This document shows, one piece after another, positions 1 through 8,640 of a stretch of DNA of 62,120 nucleotides. Position 1 is the first letter of the stretch, and every line of letters begins with the position of its first letter. The notes below the pieces were generated by a model. The model did not search any database. It had not been told where the DNA came from and was given only the letters and a program-made list of their open reading frames with translations. The DNA lies in assembly GCF_013393185.1 (NCBI RefSeq), contig NZ_QJQX01000012.1:1-62120 (forward strand). The letters are read 5' to 3'. The stretch comes from Sphingobium lactosutens. Lineage in GTDB: Bacteria > Pseudomonadota > Alphaproteobacteria > Sphingomonadales > Sphingomonadaceae. A program made the translations under genes and the position numbers.

Positions 1-183
1 GGGTGGAAAGGGGAACAGCCGCTTTCGGTGATCCGATGGACAGAGCGAACCACGCACGCTCCCGCCATACTGATTGTAATTTGCTGACCGACTTACCATC
101 TATCCTCCACCGTTCAGCAAATTCAGCATGTGGACGGCTGAGAGATGTGACGCGCTCCCGCTTAAACGCAGAGGAGCAGCATT

Positions 184-648
184 ATGGCCCGGCCGAAAGA
201 TAACACTTCTTCACGCGACCTCAGTATAAACTCGTGGGAAGACGATGGCGGATGTGTTCAGCCTGATTGGCAACATCGCGACCTCAATTCCTTGCTCGCG
301 CAAGAGCAAATTTCCATTATGAACGCTGAAATAGCTGTAAGCGGTGCGGCGTATGAATTTCATCGCGACGCCTCTCTACATACCCGGCAGCTAGTCAACG
401 CTACTCCGTATCCTGAGCATGGCCCCCATGTCTTCGCCCAGGAACGTGCAGGGAAAACGGCTGATTATGGCGAAAGCCTCAAGGCCTTAAAGAGAGTTGT
501 GGAAAGGAACGAGCGCTTGTTAGCGCGCGAGTTTGCCGACGGCCAAGTCAGCGGCAAGGCATTCCAGAATCGTAGCCGATTCCTGAGGCAAGATCGGGCA
601 AAGATAGTTGCTATGTCGCATGCTGCTCGCACGGAGAATGCATCGTGA
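184..648 (+). CDS. hypothetical protein, 154 aa
   Basis: I do not recognise this protein. It is hydrophilic, with no signal peptide or membrane segment; the second half (about residues 95-150) is rich in Arg, Lys and Glu and probably helical. The ATG at 184 follows a good ribosome binding site (GAGGAG, 7 bases upstream). The next gene starts with GTG inside its stop codon (GTGA), so the two are translationally coupled. The surrounding DNA is visibly more AT-rich than the ccm genes that follow, which suggests an accessory or transferred segment. That it is a gene is fairly likely from the RBS and the coupling; its function is unknown. Confidence 0.6.
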   Translation: MARPKDNTSSRDLSINSWEDDGGCVQPDWQHRDLNSLLAQEQISIMNAEIAVSGAAYEFHRDASLHTRQLVNATPYPEHGPHVFAQERAGKTADYGESLKALKRVVERNERLLAREFADGQVSGKAFQNRSRFLRQDRAKIVAMSHAARTENAS

Positions 649-857
649 CAACGAATGTGGAACTGGGAAATGGACCGGGACTGGGGCTAGCACCACTCTC
701 TGAAGCGGAAGTGACCGAAATGGCGAACCTTGGGATTTTGCGCCGACCGATCGACTCCTTTAGCGTTGGCGCATTCCGATACAGCAAGCTGAAGGAAGCA
801 ATCGCGCAGGCCAAGCGGCAGCTTTCTGAGCGGACCCGGAACGGTTCTAAGGTCTGA
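645..857 (+). CDS. hypothetical protein, 70 aa, coupled to upstream gene
   Basis: Small soluble protein of unknown function. It starts with GTG at 645, overlapping the TGA of the upstream 154-aa gene by four bases, the usual arrangement for translational coupling. The C-terminal half (about residues 40-70) is basic and looks helical (KLKEAIAQAKRQLSERTR). No family was recognised. The pair probably forms a two-gene unit; base composition resembles the upstream gene and differs from the housekeeping genes to the right. Confidence 0.5.
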   Translation: MTTNVELGNGPGLGLAPLSEAEVTEMANLGILRRPIDSFSVGAFRYSKLKEAIAQAKRQLSERTRNGSKV

Positions 858-957
858 AACTGGTCGTTACCCGCCCTCTGTCCTACACCCCGTCCTTATG
901 CGATAAGCCTGACACGCCTCACACCGGACATTCCGATAGGACCGGTCCGGCGTAACA

Positions 958-998
958 ATATGTCAAAATCTGCGGGACATGTGCGAAGTTAAGCGAGC
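958..998 (-). repeat. 33-base conserved motif, copy 1 (after ccmB)
   Basis: Read on the minus strand this is CGCTTAACTTCGCACATGTC followed by CCGCAGATTTTGA. The same 33 bases with one mismatch occur at 48768-48805 on the plus strand. Both copies lie a few to about 20 bases after the stop codon of a gene read in the same direction (ccmB here, a racemase there). The rest of 858-1004 shows no gene. The function is unknown: a 3'-end processing or termination signal, or a dispersed repeat. Confidence 0.6.
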
Positions 999-1004
999 GA
1001 AATC

Positions 1005-1652
1005 CTATTCCCGCCCGGCCCGGATCGCCGCGCCGCCGGCAAAGGGGGTGATCGCCACCAGCAGCAGCGACGCCGCGCCCAGGAATTTGAGCGCCGCCCC
1101 GCTGCCATCGCCCAGCGTCCCCGCGCCGAAGATCAGCAGCGGCACCGCCAGCGGCAGCGCCAGCAGTCCCGCCAGCGCCCCGCTCGACCGCAGTCCGGCG
1201 GTCAGTGTCGCCACCAGCAGCCCCAGCGCCGCGAGCGCCGGCGTCCCTACAGCCAACCCGATCTCCAGCCTGACGATCGTTCCGGCCTCCAGCTTCAGCA
1301 GCGCGGCTGCGGGCAGGGTGGCGATCATCAATGGCGGGCCGAAGCCCAGCCAGTGCGCCACCAGCCGCGCCATCACCACCATTTCCTCGCCGATGCCGCG
1401 CAGCGCGATCTGGTCCAGCACGCCGGCATCGCGATCCGGCGCGACCAGCCGGTCGACCGGCAGCAGGCTTGCGAGCAGCGCTGCGATCCACAACATGCCC
1501 CCGCCAGTCCGCGCCAGCAGCGCGGCATCCGGCCCGACCGCGAAGGGATAGAGGCTGGCGACCAGCAGCAGGAAGGCGACCGGCAGCCACAGCCCCGCCG
1601 AAGCCCAGGCCTGGCGCAGGTCGCGCGCCGCGAGCAGCCAGAGCATCCTCAT
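1005..1652 (-). CDS. ccmB: heme exporter protein CcmB
   Basis: Membrane subunit of the CcmAB(CD) ABC complex of system I cytochrome c maturation, which releases heme-loaded CcmE in the inner membrane. It has 215 aa, close to the usual 220, with about six hydrophobic segments starting at residue 20 (LWLPVAFLLLVASLYPFAVG). The ATG at 1652 is chosen because it overlaps the ccmA stop (ATGA) and gives the family N-terminus MRMLWLLAARDLRQAW; the open frame extends further upstream, but only as a shadow of ccmA. It is the last gene of a zincin-ccmA-ccmB chain. The other ccm genes are not in the window. Confidence 0.92.
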   Translation of the reverse strand: MRMLWLLAARDLRQAWASAGLWLPVAFLLLVASLYPFAVGPDAALLARTGGGMLWIAALLASLLPVDRLVAPDRDAGVLDQIALRGIGEEMVVMARLVAHWLGFGPPLMIATLPAAALLKLEAGTIVRLEIGLAVGTPALAALGLLVATLTAGLRSSGALAGLLALPLAVPLLIFGAGTLGDGSGAALKFLGAASLLLVAITPFAGGAAIRAGRE

Positions 1653-2248
1653 GCCGATTCCGCCTGATAATCGGCTAGATGCAGCGTCAACGGCGCCGCG
1701 ATCGGCAAGGGCTGGTGCGACGCGGCGACCACGATCCCGCCTGCCGCCAGATGGCCCGCCACCGCCCGGCCCAGAAGGTCCAGCGACGCGACGTCCAGCC
1801 CGTTCCCCGGCTCGTCCAGCAGCCATATGCCCGCGCCGCTCGCAATCACCCGCGCCAACATCGCCCGCTTGCGCTGCCCGGTGGACAACATCCGCACCGG
1901 CACCTGCGCCAGCGGCGTCAGTGCCATCGCCTCCAGCGCGGCGACGACGGCATCCGGCCCGGCCCGGTCCAGCCGCGCCCAGAACTCCAGCGCCCTCGCC
2001 AAGGGCAGGTCAGCATCGAGCGCCAGCCGCTCGTCGGTCAGGGCGATGCCGCCCGATCGCTCCACCGTCCCGGCAAAGGCCGGCAGCAGCCCGGCGCAGA
2101 CCCGCAGCAGGCTCGATTTGCCCACGCCGTTCGGGCCGGTCAGCAACGCCCCGCCACCCGGCGTCAGCGTCAGGCCGACGCCCCGGAACAGCATCCGCCC
2201 GCCGCGCAGGCAGGCGACGTCGGTCAGGCGCAACATCGCGCCGGTCAT
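1649..2248 (-). CDS. ccmA: heme exporter ATP-binding protein CcmA
   Basis: ATPase of the CcmABCD complex; ATP hydrolysis drives release of holo-CcmE during c-type cytochrome assembly. It has 199 aa, normal for CcmA. Walker A is GPNGVGKSS (residues 38-46), the ABC signature is LSTGQ (121-125), and Walker B is IWLLDEP with the catalytic Glu at 146. Its start overlaps the stop of the upstream zincin gene and its stop overlaps the ccmB start, each by four bases, so all three are expected to be translated from one mRNA. Confidence 0.93.
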   Translation of the reverse strand: MTGAMLRLTDVACLRGGRMLFRGVGLTLTPGGGALLTGPNGVGKSSLLRVCAGLLPAFAGTVERSGGIALTDERLALDADLPLARALEFWARLDRAGPDAVVAALEAMALTPLAQVPVRMLSTGQRKRAMLARVIASGAGIWLLDEPGNGLDVASLDLLGRAVAGHLAAGGIVVAASHQPLPIAAPLTLHLADYQAESA

Positions 2249-2652
2249 AAAGTGACCATGTCCTCCAGCACATGCATGTCGATGTCGGACAGGCCGAAAT
2301 GATGGCCGATCTCATGCACCACCACATGGGTGATGAGCGCGTCGAGCGGCACGCCGGTCTCGACCCATTCGTCCAGCAGCGGCCGGCGGAACAGGTGCAC
2401 GGTCGGCGGCATGTCTCCGGTCTGGGCCTCCTGTCCGACGGTCCGGCCGCTATAGAGGCCGGTCAGCTCGAACGGATCGTCCAGTTCCATCTCTTTCAAT
2501 ATGCCGGCGTCGGCGAACTCCTCGACGAACAGCAGGACATCGGCCAGATGCTCGCTGAACGGCGCGGGCAGGCGACTGAGCGCCGCCAGGGCGAGCGTTT
2601 CAATCTCTTCCCTGGTGGGGGCGAAGCGGGGCGATTGACCGTTGGATGACAT
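2245..2652 (-). CDS. metallopeptidase family protein (small zincin)
   Basis: A protein of 135 aa with the zinc-binding helix motif HEIGHHFGLSD near the C-terminus (HExxHxxGxxD), typical of the minimal zincin family annotated as metallopeptidase family protein (COG3824). The substrate is unknown. The start at 2652 (MSSNGQSPRF) gives the family length; the open frame runs 66 bases further without family-like sequence. It overlaps ccmA by four bases. This pairing with ccmAB appears to recur in sphingomonads, but a role in cytochrome maturation is only suggested by the context. Confidence 0.8.
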   Translation of the reverse strand: MSSNGQSPRFAPTREEIETLALAALSRLPAPFSEHLADVLLFVEEFADAGILKEMELDDPFELTGLYSGRTVGQEAQTGDMPPTVHLFRRPLLDEWVETGVPLDALITHVVVHEIGHHFGLSDIDMHVLEDMVTL

Positions 2653-2749
2653 GGCTGCCACATAAAGGCATATCGCGGGAAAGGGAACATTGGCCCGCCC
2701 GGAAATCGCGGCCGGCACGCCGCCTCAGGCCATGGGATAAGGACAGGAC

Positions 2750-3040
2750 ATGATTGCCAGATTGACCGAAGAGGAACGCGCGCTGGCGCTCGCCGACTTG
2801 CCGGAATGGACGCCGGTCGCGGAGCCGGAAGGGATTTCGCGCCGCTTCACCTTCGCCGACTTCAACGCCGCCTTCGGTTTCATGACCCGCGTCGCGATCC
2901 TGGCGGAAAAGGCCGACCATCATCCCGAATGGTCGAACGTCTACAACCGGGTCGACATCGTGCTGACTACCCATGACGCCGGTGGCCTGTCGCAGCGCGA
3001 CATCGACCTCGCCCACGCGATCGAGCGGCTGCTGGGCTGA
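2750..3040 (+). CDS. phhB: 4a-hydroxytetrahydrobiopterin dehydratase
   Basis: Pterin-4a-carbinolamine dehydratase, which dehydrates the 4a-hydroxy-tetrahydropterin made by aromatic amino acid hydroxylases. At 96 aa it is the normal length. The active-site block is present: ADHHPEW (His57, His58, Pro59, Trp61), then [13 protein letters not shown] with His75 and Asp84. ATG 2750 follows AAGGACAGG, an acceptable ribosome binding site. No phenylalanine hydroxylase gene is in the window; members of this family also occur without one, so the partner reaction is not certain. Confidence 0.93.
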   Translation: MIARLTEEERALALADLPEWTPVAEPEGISRRFTFADFNAAFGFMTRVAILAEKADHHPEWSNVYNRVDIVLTTHDAGGLSQRDIDLAHAIERLLG

Positions 3041-3043
3041 GGA

Positions 3044-3544
3044 TCAATAGGATTGCGGTGCCTCGATCCGGTCCTCATAACCCTTGAGGGCGGAGATGAC
3101 CGACGGGTCGCCGGCATAGCGGCGGCGCAGCATGGCCAGCTTCGCGTCGGTGCCCTGGCACAGTTCGGCGATGCTTTCCTCGATATAGGCGCGGCGTTCC
3201 GCGTCATAGGGTTCCTCGCCCCGGAAATGGTCGCACCCGTCGCGGGCGACCATGAACTCGGTGACTTCGCGCGGGAAGGGCGCGGCGCTTGCCGCCACGT
3301 CGGACGGCGGCAGGTCGAGCGGGAAATAGGGCGCGGGCTGGGCGCGGACGGTGACGATCGGGCCGGGCTTGGGCGGGGTGACGGGCGGCGCCGGCGGGGG
3401 CGGCACGGCATTGTCGGGGGCGGCTGCGACCAGCGGCGGCGTCGGCACGCCATTGTCCGCCTGGGCGCCGTCGTCCGACGCGCGGCATCCACCGGCAAGC
3501 GCCAGCATCATGACCATCGGAACCAGCACCACCCGCTTGCTCAA
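3044..3544 (-). CDS. hypothetical lipoprotein
   Basis: A protein of 166 aa with a lipoprotein signal: a basic N-terminus, a hydrophobic stretch and the lipobox LAGGC (Cys20). A Pro/Ala-rich linker (about residues 33-65) leads to a globular domain with several Cys residues (for example RDGCDHF and AELCQG). I do not recognise the domain. Its start overlaps the stop of the patatin gene by four bases (ATGA), so it is translationally coupled to it; a periplasmic or outer-membrane job related to the patatin is an inference. Confidence 0.75.
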   Translation of the reverse strand: MSKRVVLVPMVMMLALAGGCRASDDGAQADNGVPTPPLVAAAPDNAVPPPPAPPVTPPKPGPIVTVRAQPAPYFPLDLPPSDVAASAAPFPREVTEFMVARDGCDHFRGEEPYDAERRAYIEESIAELCQGTDAKLAMLRRRYAGDPSVISALKGYEDRIEAPQSY

Positions 3545-5874
3545 CCGATTTCCTCCCGCAGGCTGGCGATCAGATCCGCAACATGCGGCAGCCGCGACTC
3601 TTCCTCGTCGAGGATCGCCAGAAACGCGGCCCGCCTATAGTCGGCGAGTATCGCGGGGGAAAGACGGCTTGCCACAGGTGTTGCCGAATTCACGATATCC
3701 AGAAGCCGCTCGACGCCATGGAGCCGCCCCCAAAGATAGTCATTCTCGCGATAGACCCTGCTAAAAAAGGCGCCGAAATTGTTGAATTCTATGCCTTTGA
3801 GCGTCGCTTCCGCCCCACCGCTGCGGATCGCGGTGCAGTCTTCGGGCGAGATGCGGTCGACCTTGACCGGATCATATTCGTCCAGAGTGTCACCCTGGAG
3901 CAACGGTAATGTCGCGATATCGGTGAAGGGAAAGCCGAGATAGGCGAGCAGCATCGTCCGCCGCCCCGCTTTGGGCAGTCCGGCAAAGGCTTCCGCCAGC
4001 ATCAGGTCGGCCGAATCATCCCGCGCCTTGAGGCCCCGCGCCGTCGCGATCGCTTCCAACGCGGCGGCGGCGTCGGTCGGCACCGCCTTGGCAGCTTCGA
4101 CCATCGCCGGCCCGTGAAAGTCGCTCTCCTCGCACTCGGCATAGAGCGATAGCGCGCCATAGATGGCGTCGTGCATCGCCTGCACCGCCGGATCGTCGGC
4201 GTCCGCCTCCAGTTCCAGCGTATCGGCCAGCCGCCGCGCCAGATAGCGCAGGCGGCGGATGCGATAGGCAAGGTCATGCGCGCGGAAGAAGGCGACCGGC
4301 GCCGCCGCCGATCCATTGCCTTCGCCCAGATGATCGGCGCCCATCTTGCGGATCTCCGCCCAGATCGCCTGGCGATAGGTTTCGCGCATCATCGCGCTGT
4401 CCTCGCCCGACAGGCGGAAGAGCAGGGCGCAAAGCGATTCGACGATGCCCGACAGTTTCAGATGCCCATAGGCCGGATAGGCAAAGCCCGCCGCGCTCGC
4501 CGCCCGTTGCTGCGCCTTGGCGCGCCAGGCCGACAGCCGTGCCGGGGTCGGCCGGTCGAGGAACAGCATCCGCCCGATCGCGCCCTCCACCTCCTCCTCT
4601 ATGCCCGGCCGCAGCGCGTCGAGGATGCGCCGCATCCGCCGGATGCGCGCGGAATGGCGGTCGATCGCCTCCAGATTGTCGCGGATCGGCTGCTCGCGCG
4701 GAATGTCGCTCAGCGCGCCGAAAATGGTGCGGAAGAAGCCGGGCAGGGGCGCGGCCTCACCGGTCGGGGCATCCTCCTGCTCGCCCTCCTTGTTCAGCCG
4801 GATCGACCGGATGCCGGGCTTGGGATCGATATAGACGAAGCGCCGGTCGACCTCGCGCCGCGACGGGCGGTTGCGCAGCGCGCCGATCGCCTGGGCGAAG
4901 GGCGCATTGGCCAGCACCGACCCGTCGATCAGCACCGCATCCTCGGCCGTCCCGCGCGCCACATGGCGGGGCAGGGCGCGGGCGAGGAAGGCGTCGCGGG
5001 TCGGCCAGTTGCGATGCTTGCGCGCCAGCACCCGGTCCAGTTCGCGCACGGTGAAGGGCGGGAAGGCGCCGGGAAAGCTTGCCGTCGCCCGCGCGGCGAA
5101 GACCAGTTCGGCCGGGTCGGCGAACAGCCGTTCGCCCCGGCCACGCGCGCGAAAGCCGATCGACAGCCGATGCTCCGTCTCGATTACCTGTGGCGGGCTG
5201 TTGAGGTTCAGGCTCTGCGGATGCCCCTCGAAATCGGTGACGGTGACGAACAGATCGAGCGGATGGCCGTCAGGCAGCAGCGGCAGCCCCTTCTCCGCCG
5301 CCGCCATCGCGTCGAAAGCGTCAATCAGCATGTTGGAGAAAATCTCTCCGCCAAAGGGCGGCTCGAACCAGCGCGACCGGATGAAGCGGGACAGCTTCAT
5401 CCGCACTTCCTCGCGCGTGTCGGGGGCGACGGTGCGCTCCACCGCATCGCCCGGCCGCCGCGCCGCCATCCAGACGAGCGGGGTGGCCCAGAATTTCGTC
5501 ATGGCCCGCGCCGGCCGCGCATCGGGGTCGAGCAGCCTGTCGACATCGGCATTGTCCAGCCACAGGTCGGTCAGCGGCTCCAGCGACTGGCCGGTTTCGA
5601 TCGCCTGCGCCAGGAAGATGCCGTTGATCCCGCCCGCGCTCGCGCCCGCGATGATGTCGGGCATGACCCGCAGCCGGATGCCGCTCTGCGCCTCGATCGC
5701 CTCCAGCATCTGCCGATAGACGGCCTCGCTGCCCGTGCCGGCCGGTGCATGGTCGTGAAAGGCCCGGCTCGCCCGCGCCAGCCGCCACACTTCCTTGGTG
5801 ATGCCATGCATGTAGATCGCCAGGCTGATGCCGCCATAGCAGACCAGCGCCAGCCGCAGTTCCCGCTCCTTCAT
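3541..5874 (-). CDS. patatin-like phospholipase with DUF3376-type C-terminus
   Basis: Large patatin-like protein (777 aa). The N-terminal hydrolase domain has the glycine-rich oxyanion segment near residues 13-15 (CYGGIS), the nucleophile motif GASAGG with Ser79, and the catalytic Asp317 in LIDGSVLANAPF, giving the Ser-Asp dyad of patatins. The long helical C-terminal half fits the DUF3376-containing group of predicted lipid hydrolases. No signal peptide is seen, so it is probably cytoplasmic or peripheral on the membrane. It is followed by an overlapping lipoprotein gene. Acyl hydrolysis of phospholipids is the expected activity; the real substrate is unknown. Confidence 0.88.
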   Translation of the reverse strand: MKERELRLALVCYGGISLAIYMHGITKEVWRLARASRAFHDHAPAGTGSEAVYRQMLEAIEAQSGIRLRVMPDIIAGASAGGINGIFLAQAIETGQSLEPLTDLWLDNADVDRLLDPDARPARAMTKFWATPLVWMAARRPGDAVERTVAPDTREEVRMKLSRFIRSRWFEPPFGGEIFSNMLIDAFDAMAAAEKGLPLLPDGHPLDLFVTVTDFEGHPQSLNLNSPPQVIETEHRLSIGFRARGRGERLFADPAELVFAARATASFPGAFPPFTVRELDRVLARKHRNWPTRDAFLARALPRHVARGTAEDAVLIDGSVLANAPFAQAIGALRNRPSRREVDRRFVYIDPKPGIRSIRLNKEGEQEDAPTGEAAPLPGFFRTIFGALSDIPREQPIRDNLEAIDRHSARIRRMRRILDALRPGIEEEVEGAIGRMLFLDRPTPARLSAWRAKAQQRAASAAGFAYPAYGHLKLSGIVESLCALLFRLSGEDSAMMRETYRQAIWAEIRKMGADHLGEGNGSAAAPVAFFRAHDLAYRIRRLRYLARRLADTLELEADADDPAVQAMHDAIYGALSLYAECEESDFHGPAMVEAAKAVPTDAAAALEAIATARGLKARDDSADLMLAEAFAGLPKAGRRTMLLAYLGFPFTDIATLPLLQGDTLDEYDPVKVDRISPEDCTAIRSGGAEATLKGIEFNNFGAFFSRVYRENDYLWGRLHGVERLLDIVNSATPVASRLSPAILADYRRAAFLAILDEEESRLPHVADLIASLREEIG

Positions 5875-5949
5875 GCGCTAAGCGTCGCAGAGTATGGGAA
5901 AATTGTCGAGGGGATGGATTGTCCCACGCCTCTTTCACTCAGATCGCAC

Positions 5950-6648
5950 TCACCCAACCGCAAATTCCGCCCAGATCGGCAGATGGTCCGACGCGGTTCG
6001 CGCTGCCGCGCTTTCATGCACGCCGCAATCCCTGAGCTTCAGCTTCCCGCAATGCATGATCCGGTCCAGCCGCGCCACCGGCCGCCGCGCATGGAAGCTC
6101 CGCCCACACGGCGCGAAGCTGTAATGGCGCGCAAAATCGGCCAGGCAGCCGCGCCCCGCGCTCCATTCGTTAAGGTCGCCCATCAGCACGGTCGGCATCT
6201 CCTGCCCCTGCGCCGCCGCATGGATTACCGCCGCCGCCTGTCGCCGCCGCCACAGGCCCGACAGGTCGAGATGCATGCCGAACACCCGCACCGATGCGCC
6301 TTTCAGCGTCACCTCGGCCATGGTTGCGCCGCGCGGTTCCAGATAGGGAAGGTGCAGCACGTCATGCGCGGCGATCTGCGCCTCCTTGCGCACCAATATG
6401 GCGTTGCCGTGCCAGCCCATGGAGTCGACCTGCACGTTGAGCGGCACGGGCTTGTAGCAGCTCTGATTGTCCATCAGCAGCGGCGGAATCGCGGCCGAGC
6501 GCACGCCGAAACGCCGATCCGCCTCCTGCAAGGCGACGATGTCGGCATCGACCTCCGCCAGCACCTCCAGCACCCGTTCGGGCACCCGGCGCCGATCGGT
6601 GCCGATGGCCTTGCGGATATTATAGCTGGCGACGCGGATCGTTCTCAT
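5950..6648 (-). CDS. endonuclease/exonuclease/phosphatase (EEP) family protein
   Basis: EEP-fold hydrolase of 232 aa. Visible motifs are the first block VASYNIRKA, the metal-binding Glu in ALQEAD (about residue 43), the GDLNEW block with the catalytic Asp/Asn pair, and the C-terminal ASDHLPIWAEF with the Asp-His pair. The family cleaves phosphodiesters in nucleic acids, inositol phosphates or lipids; nothing here decides which. It lies divergent to radA, whose true start is 88 bases away, so the promoters of both genes sit between 6649 and 6736. Confidence 0.85.
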   Translation of the reverse strand: MRTIRVASYNIRKAIGTDRRRVPERVLEVLAEVDADIVALQEADRRFGVRSAAIPPLLMDNQSCYKPVPLNVQVDSMGWHGNAILVRKEAQIAAHDVLHLPYLEPRGATMAEVTLKGASVRVFGMHLDLSGLWRRRQAAAVIHAAAQGQEMPTVLMGDLNEWSAGRGCLADFARHYSFAPCGRSFHARRPVARLDRIMHCGKLKLRDCGVHESAAARTASDHLPIWAEFAVG

Positions 6649-6736
6649 GTCGTTTCAATGCGCCAGCAGGACGGATGTTTCCAGCTTCCGCATCGATGTT
6701 CTTGCAATGTTCGCACGCCCTCGGCATATCCGTGCC

Positions 6737-8104
6737 ATGGCCAAGGCAAAACGCAAATTCGTCTGTCAGCAATGCGGCACTGTCGCCAGCCGGTGGCAGG
6801 GCCAGTGCGAGGATTGCGGCGAATGGAACAGCATCGTCGAGGAAGCGGCCGAAACCGTCTTCTCGCAGCGCCATGACCTGCAAAATGGCGGACGCGCCAT
6901 CACCCTGGTCGGCCTCGACAGCGAAGTCGAATTGCCGCCGCGGACCAGCACTGGCATTGCCGAGTTCGACCGGGCGCTGGGCGGCGGCATCGTCCATGGC
7001 TCCGCAACCCTGATCGGCGGCGATCCGGGCATCGGCAAGTCGACCCTGTTGCTCCAGGCGGCGGCGCGCATTGCGTCGCGCGGGCTGTCGGTCGCCTATA
7101 TCAGCGGCGAGGAAGCGGCCGACCAGGTCCGCCTGCGCGCCCAGCGCCTTGGTCTCGGCAACGCGCCGGTTCAACTCGCCAGCGCCACCTCCGTCCGTGA
7201 CATTCTCACGACACTGGGGGATGGGCCGCCGCCCGCGCTGCTCATCATCGATTCGATCCAGACCATGCACAGCGACCTGATCGAAGGCGCGCCCGGCACC
7301 GTCAGCCAGGTGCGCGCCTCAAGTCAGGAACTCATCAAATTCGCCAAGCAGCGCGGCACCGCGCTGATCCTCGTCGGCCATGTGACCAAGGATGGCAGCA
7401 TCGCCGGCCCGCGCGTGCTCGAACATATGGTCGACACCGTGCTGGCCTTCGAGGGCGAGCGCAGCCATCAATATCGCATCCTGCGCGCGGTCAAGAATCG
7501 CTTTGGCGGCACCGACGAGATCGGCGTCTTCGCCATGGTCGCGGAGGGACTTGAGGAAGTCGCCAATCCTTCCGCCCTGTTCCTCACCAACCGCGACGAG
7601 ACGGTGACGGGCGCGACCGTCTTCCCCGCGCTGGAAGGGACGCGGCCGGTACTGGTCGAAATCCAGGCGCTGGTCGTTCGCCTTTCCAGCGGGGCAACGC
7701 CCCGGCGCGCGGTCGTCGGCTGGGACAGCGGGCGGCTCGCCATGATCCTCGCCGTGCTGGAAGCGCGCTGCGGTCTCAGCTTCTCGACCTGCGAAGTCTA
7801 TCTCAACGTCGCGGGCGGCTATCGCCTGACGGACCCGGCGGCCGACCTGGCCGTCGCGGCTGCGCTAATCTCCGCCATGTCGGAACGGCCGGTGCCGGTC
7901 GATGTCGTGCTGTTCGGCGAAATCGCGCTGTCGAGCGAGATCCGCCCCGTCTCCCACTCGCCGCTGCGCCTGCGCGAAGCTGCCAAGCTGGGCTTTAACC
8001 GCGCCTTCATCCCGGCGTCGGCGGCGGACGGGATCAAGGGAATCGCCGTCAGCGGTTTTCGCACGCTTGCAGGGCTGGTTGACCAGATGCTGGGACGCGG
8101 ATAG
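6737..8104 (+). CDS. radA: DNA repair protein RadA
   Basis: RecA-like ATPase that promotes branch migration in recombination and processes stalled replication forks. It has 455 aa, the usual length. A four-Cys zinc finger comes first (C10, C13, C24, C27), then Walker A GDPGIGKST (95-103), the RadA-specific KNRFG motif (253-257), and a C-terminal Lon-protease-like domain (roughly 290-450). The ATG at 6737 (MAKAKRKFVCQQCG) is chosen over an upstream in-frame ATG because it gives the conserved N-terminus. cvpA follows after 11 bases and is probably co-transcribed. Confidence 0.95.
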   Translation: MAKAKRKFVCQQCGTVASRWQGQCEDCGEWNSIVEEAAETVFSQRHDLQNGGRAITLVGLDSEVELPPRTSTGIAEFDRALGGGIVHGSATLIGGDPGIGKSTLLLQAAARIASRGLSVAYISGEEAADQVRLRAQRLGLGNAPVQLASATSVRDILTTLGDGPPPALLIIDSIQTMHSDLIEGAPGTVSQVRASSQELIKFAKQRGTALILVGHVTKDGSIAGPRVLEHMVDTVLAFEGERSHQYRILRAVKNRFGGTDEIGVFAMVAEGLEEVANPSALFLTNRDETVTGATVFPALEGTRPVLVEIQALVVRLSSGATPRRAVVGWDSGRLAMILAVLEARCGLSFSTCEVYLNVAGGYRLTDPAADLAVAAALISAMSERPVPVDVVLFGEIALSSEIRPVSHSPLRLREAAKLGFNRAFIPASAADGIKGIAVSGFRTLAGLVDQMLGRG

Positions 8105-8115
8105 CCACGCTGGCA

Positions 8116-8637
8116 ATGAACGCCATCGATATTCTCGTCCTCGCCGCCATCGGCGGTTGCGCCGTGCTGGGCCTCATGCGCGGCTTCGTGCTGGAAACGC
8201 TGTCGCTGATCGCCTGGGTGTTGGCGATCTTCGCCATCCGCCTGTTCCACGCCTCGGCCGCCGAACTGCTCAGCGCCTTCGTCAGCAGCCCCAGCGGCGC
8301 GGCGGTGCTGGCGCTGATCCTCGTCTTCGGCGTCACCTTCGGCATCGGCAAGCTGATCGCCCATGCCATCGGCCGCCGCACGCGCCAGTCGATCCTCGGC
8401 CCCGTCGATCGGGTACTGGGAGCGGGCTTCGGCGCGGTGAAGGGGCTGATCGGCGCGACCCTCCTCTTCCTCGCCTTCAGCCTCGTCTACGACACTTTCT
8501 ACGGCAGCGGCGCGCGCCGTCCCGACTGGCTGAGCGACGCGCGCACCTATCCGTTGCTTAACGCCAGCGGCCAGGCGATCAGCGAATTTCTCGCCGAACA
8601 GCGCGCCAAGAAGCCCGCGCTGGAGGATCGCATCTAG
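8116..8637 (+). CDS. cvpA: CvpA family membrane protein
   Basis: Inner-membrane protein of 173 aa with four predicted membrane segments (about residues 4-22, 26-46, 63-85, 100-122) and the family start MNAIDILVLAAIGGCAVLG. CvpA is needed for colicin V production in E. coli and is linked to envelope stress tolerance; its molecular role is not settled. It follows radA closely, an arrangement seen in other alphaproteobacteria, and precedes a nucleotidyltransferase-fold gene by three bases. Confidence 0.88.
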   Translation: MNAIDILVLAAIGGCAVLGLMRGFVLETLSLIAWVLAIFAIRLFHASAAELLSAFVSSPSGAAVLALILVFGVTFGIGKLIAHAIGRRTRQSILGPVDRVLGAGFGAVKGLIGATLLFLAFSLVYDTFYGSGARRPDWLSDARTYPLLNASGQAISEFLAEQRAKKPALEDRI

Positions 8638-8640
8638 GCG

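Noticed and set aside
3..203. 66-codon ORF at the left edge
   Set aside because: Overlaps the 154-aa gene out of frame, no ribosome binding site and no domain.
4171..6876. Very long open frame of 901 codons antisense to the patatin and EEP genes
   Set aside because: Arg/Gln/Pro-rich shadow of GC-rich genes; no family features, while the minus-strand genes have clear catalytic motifs.
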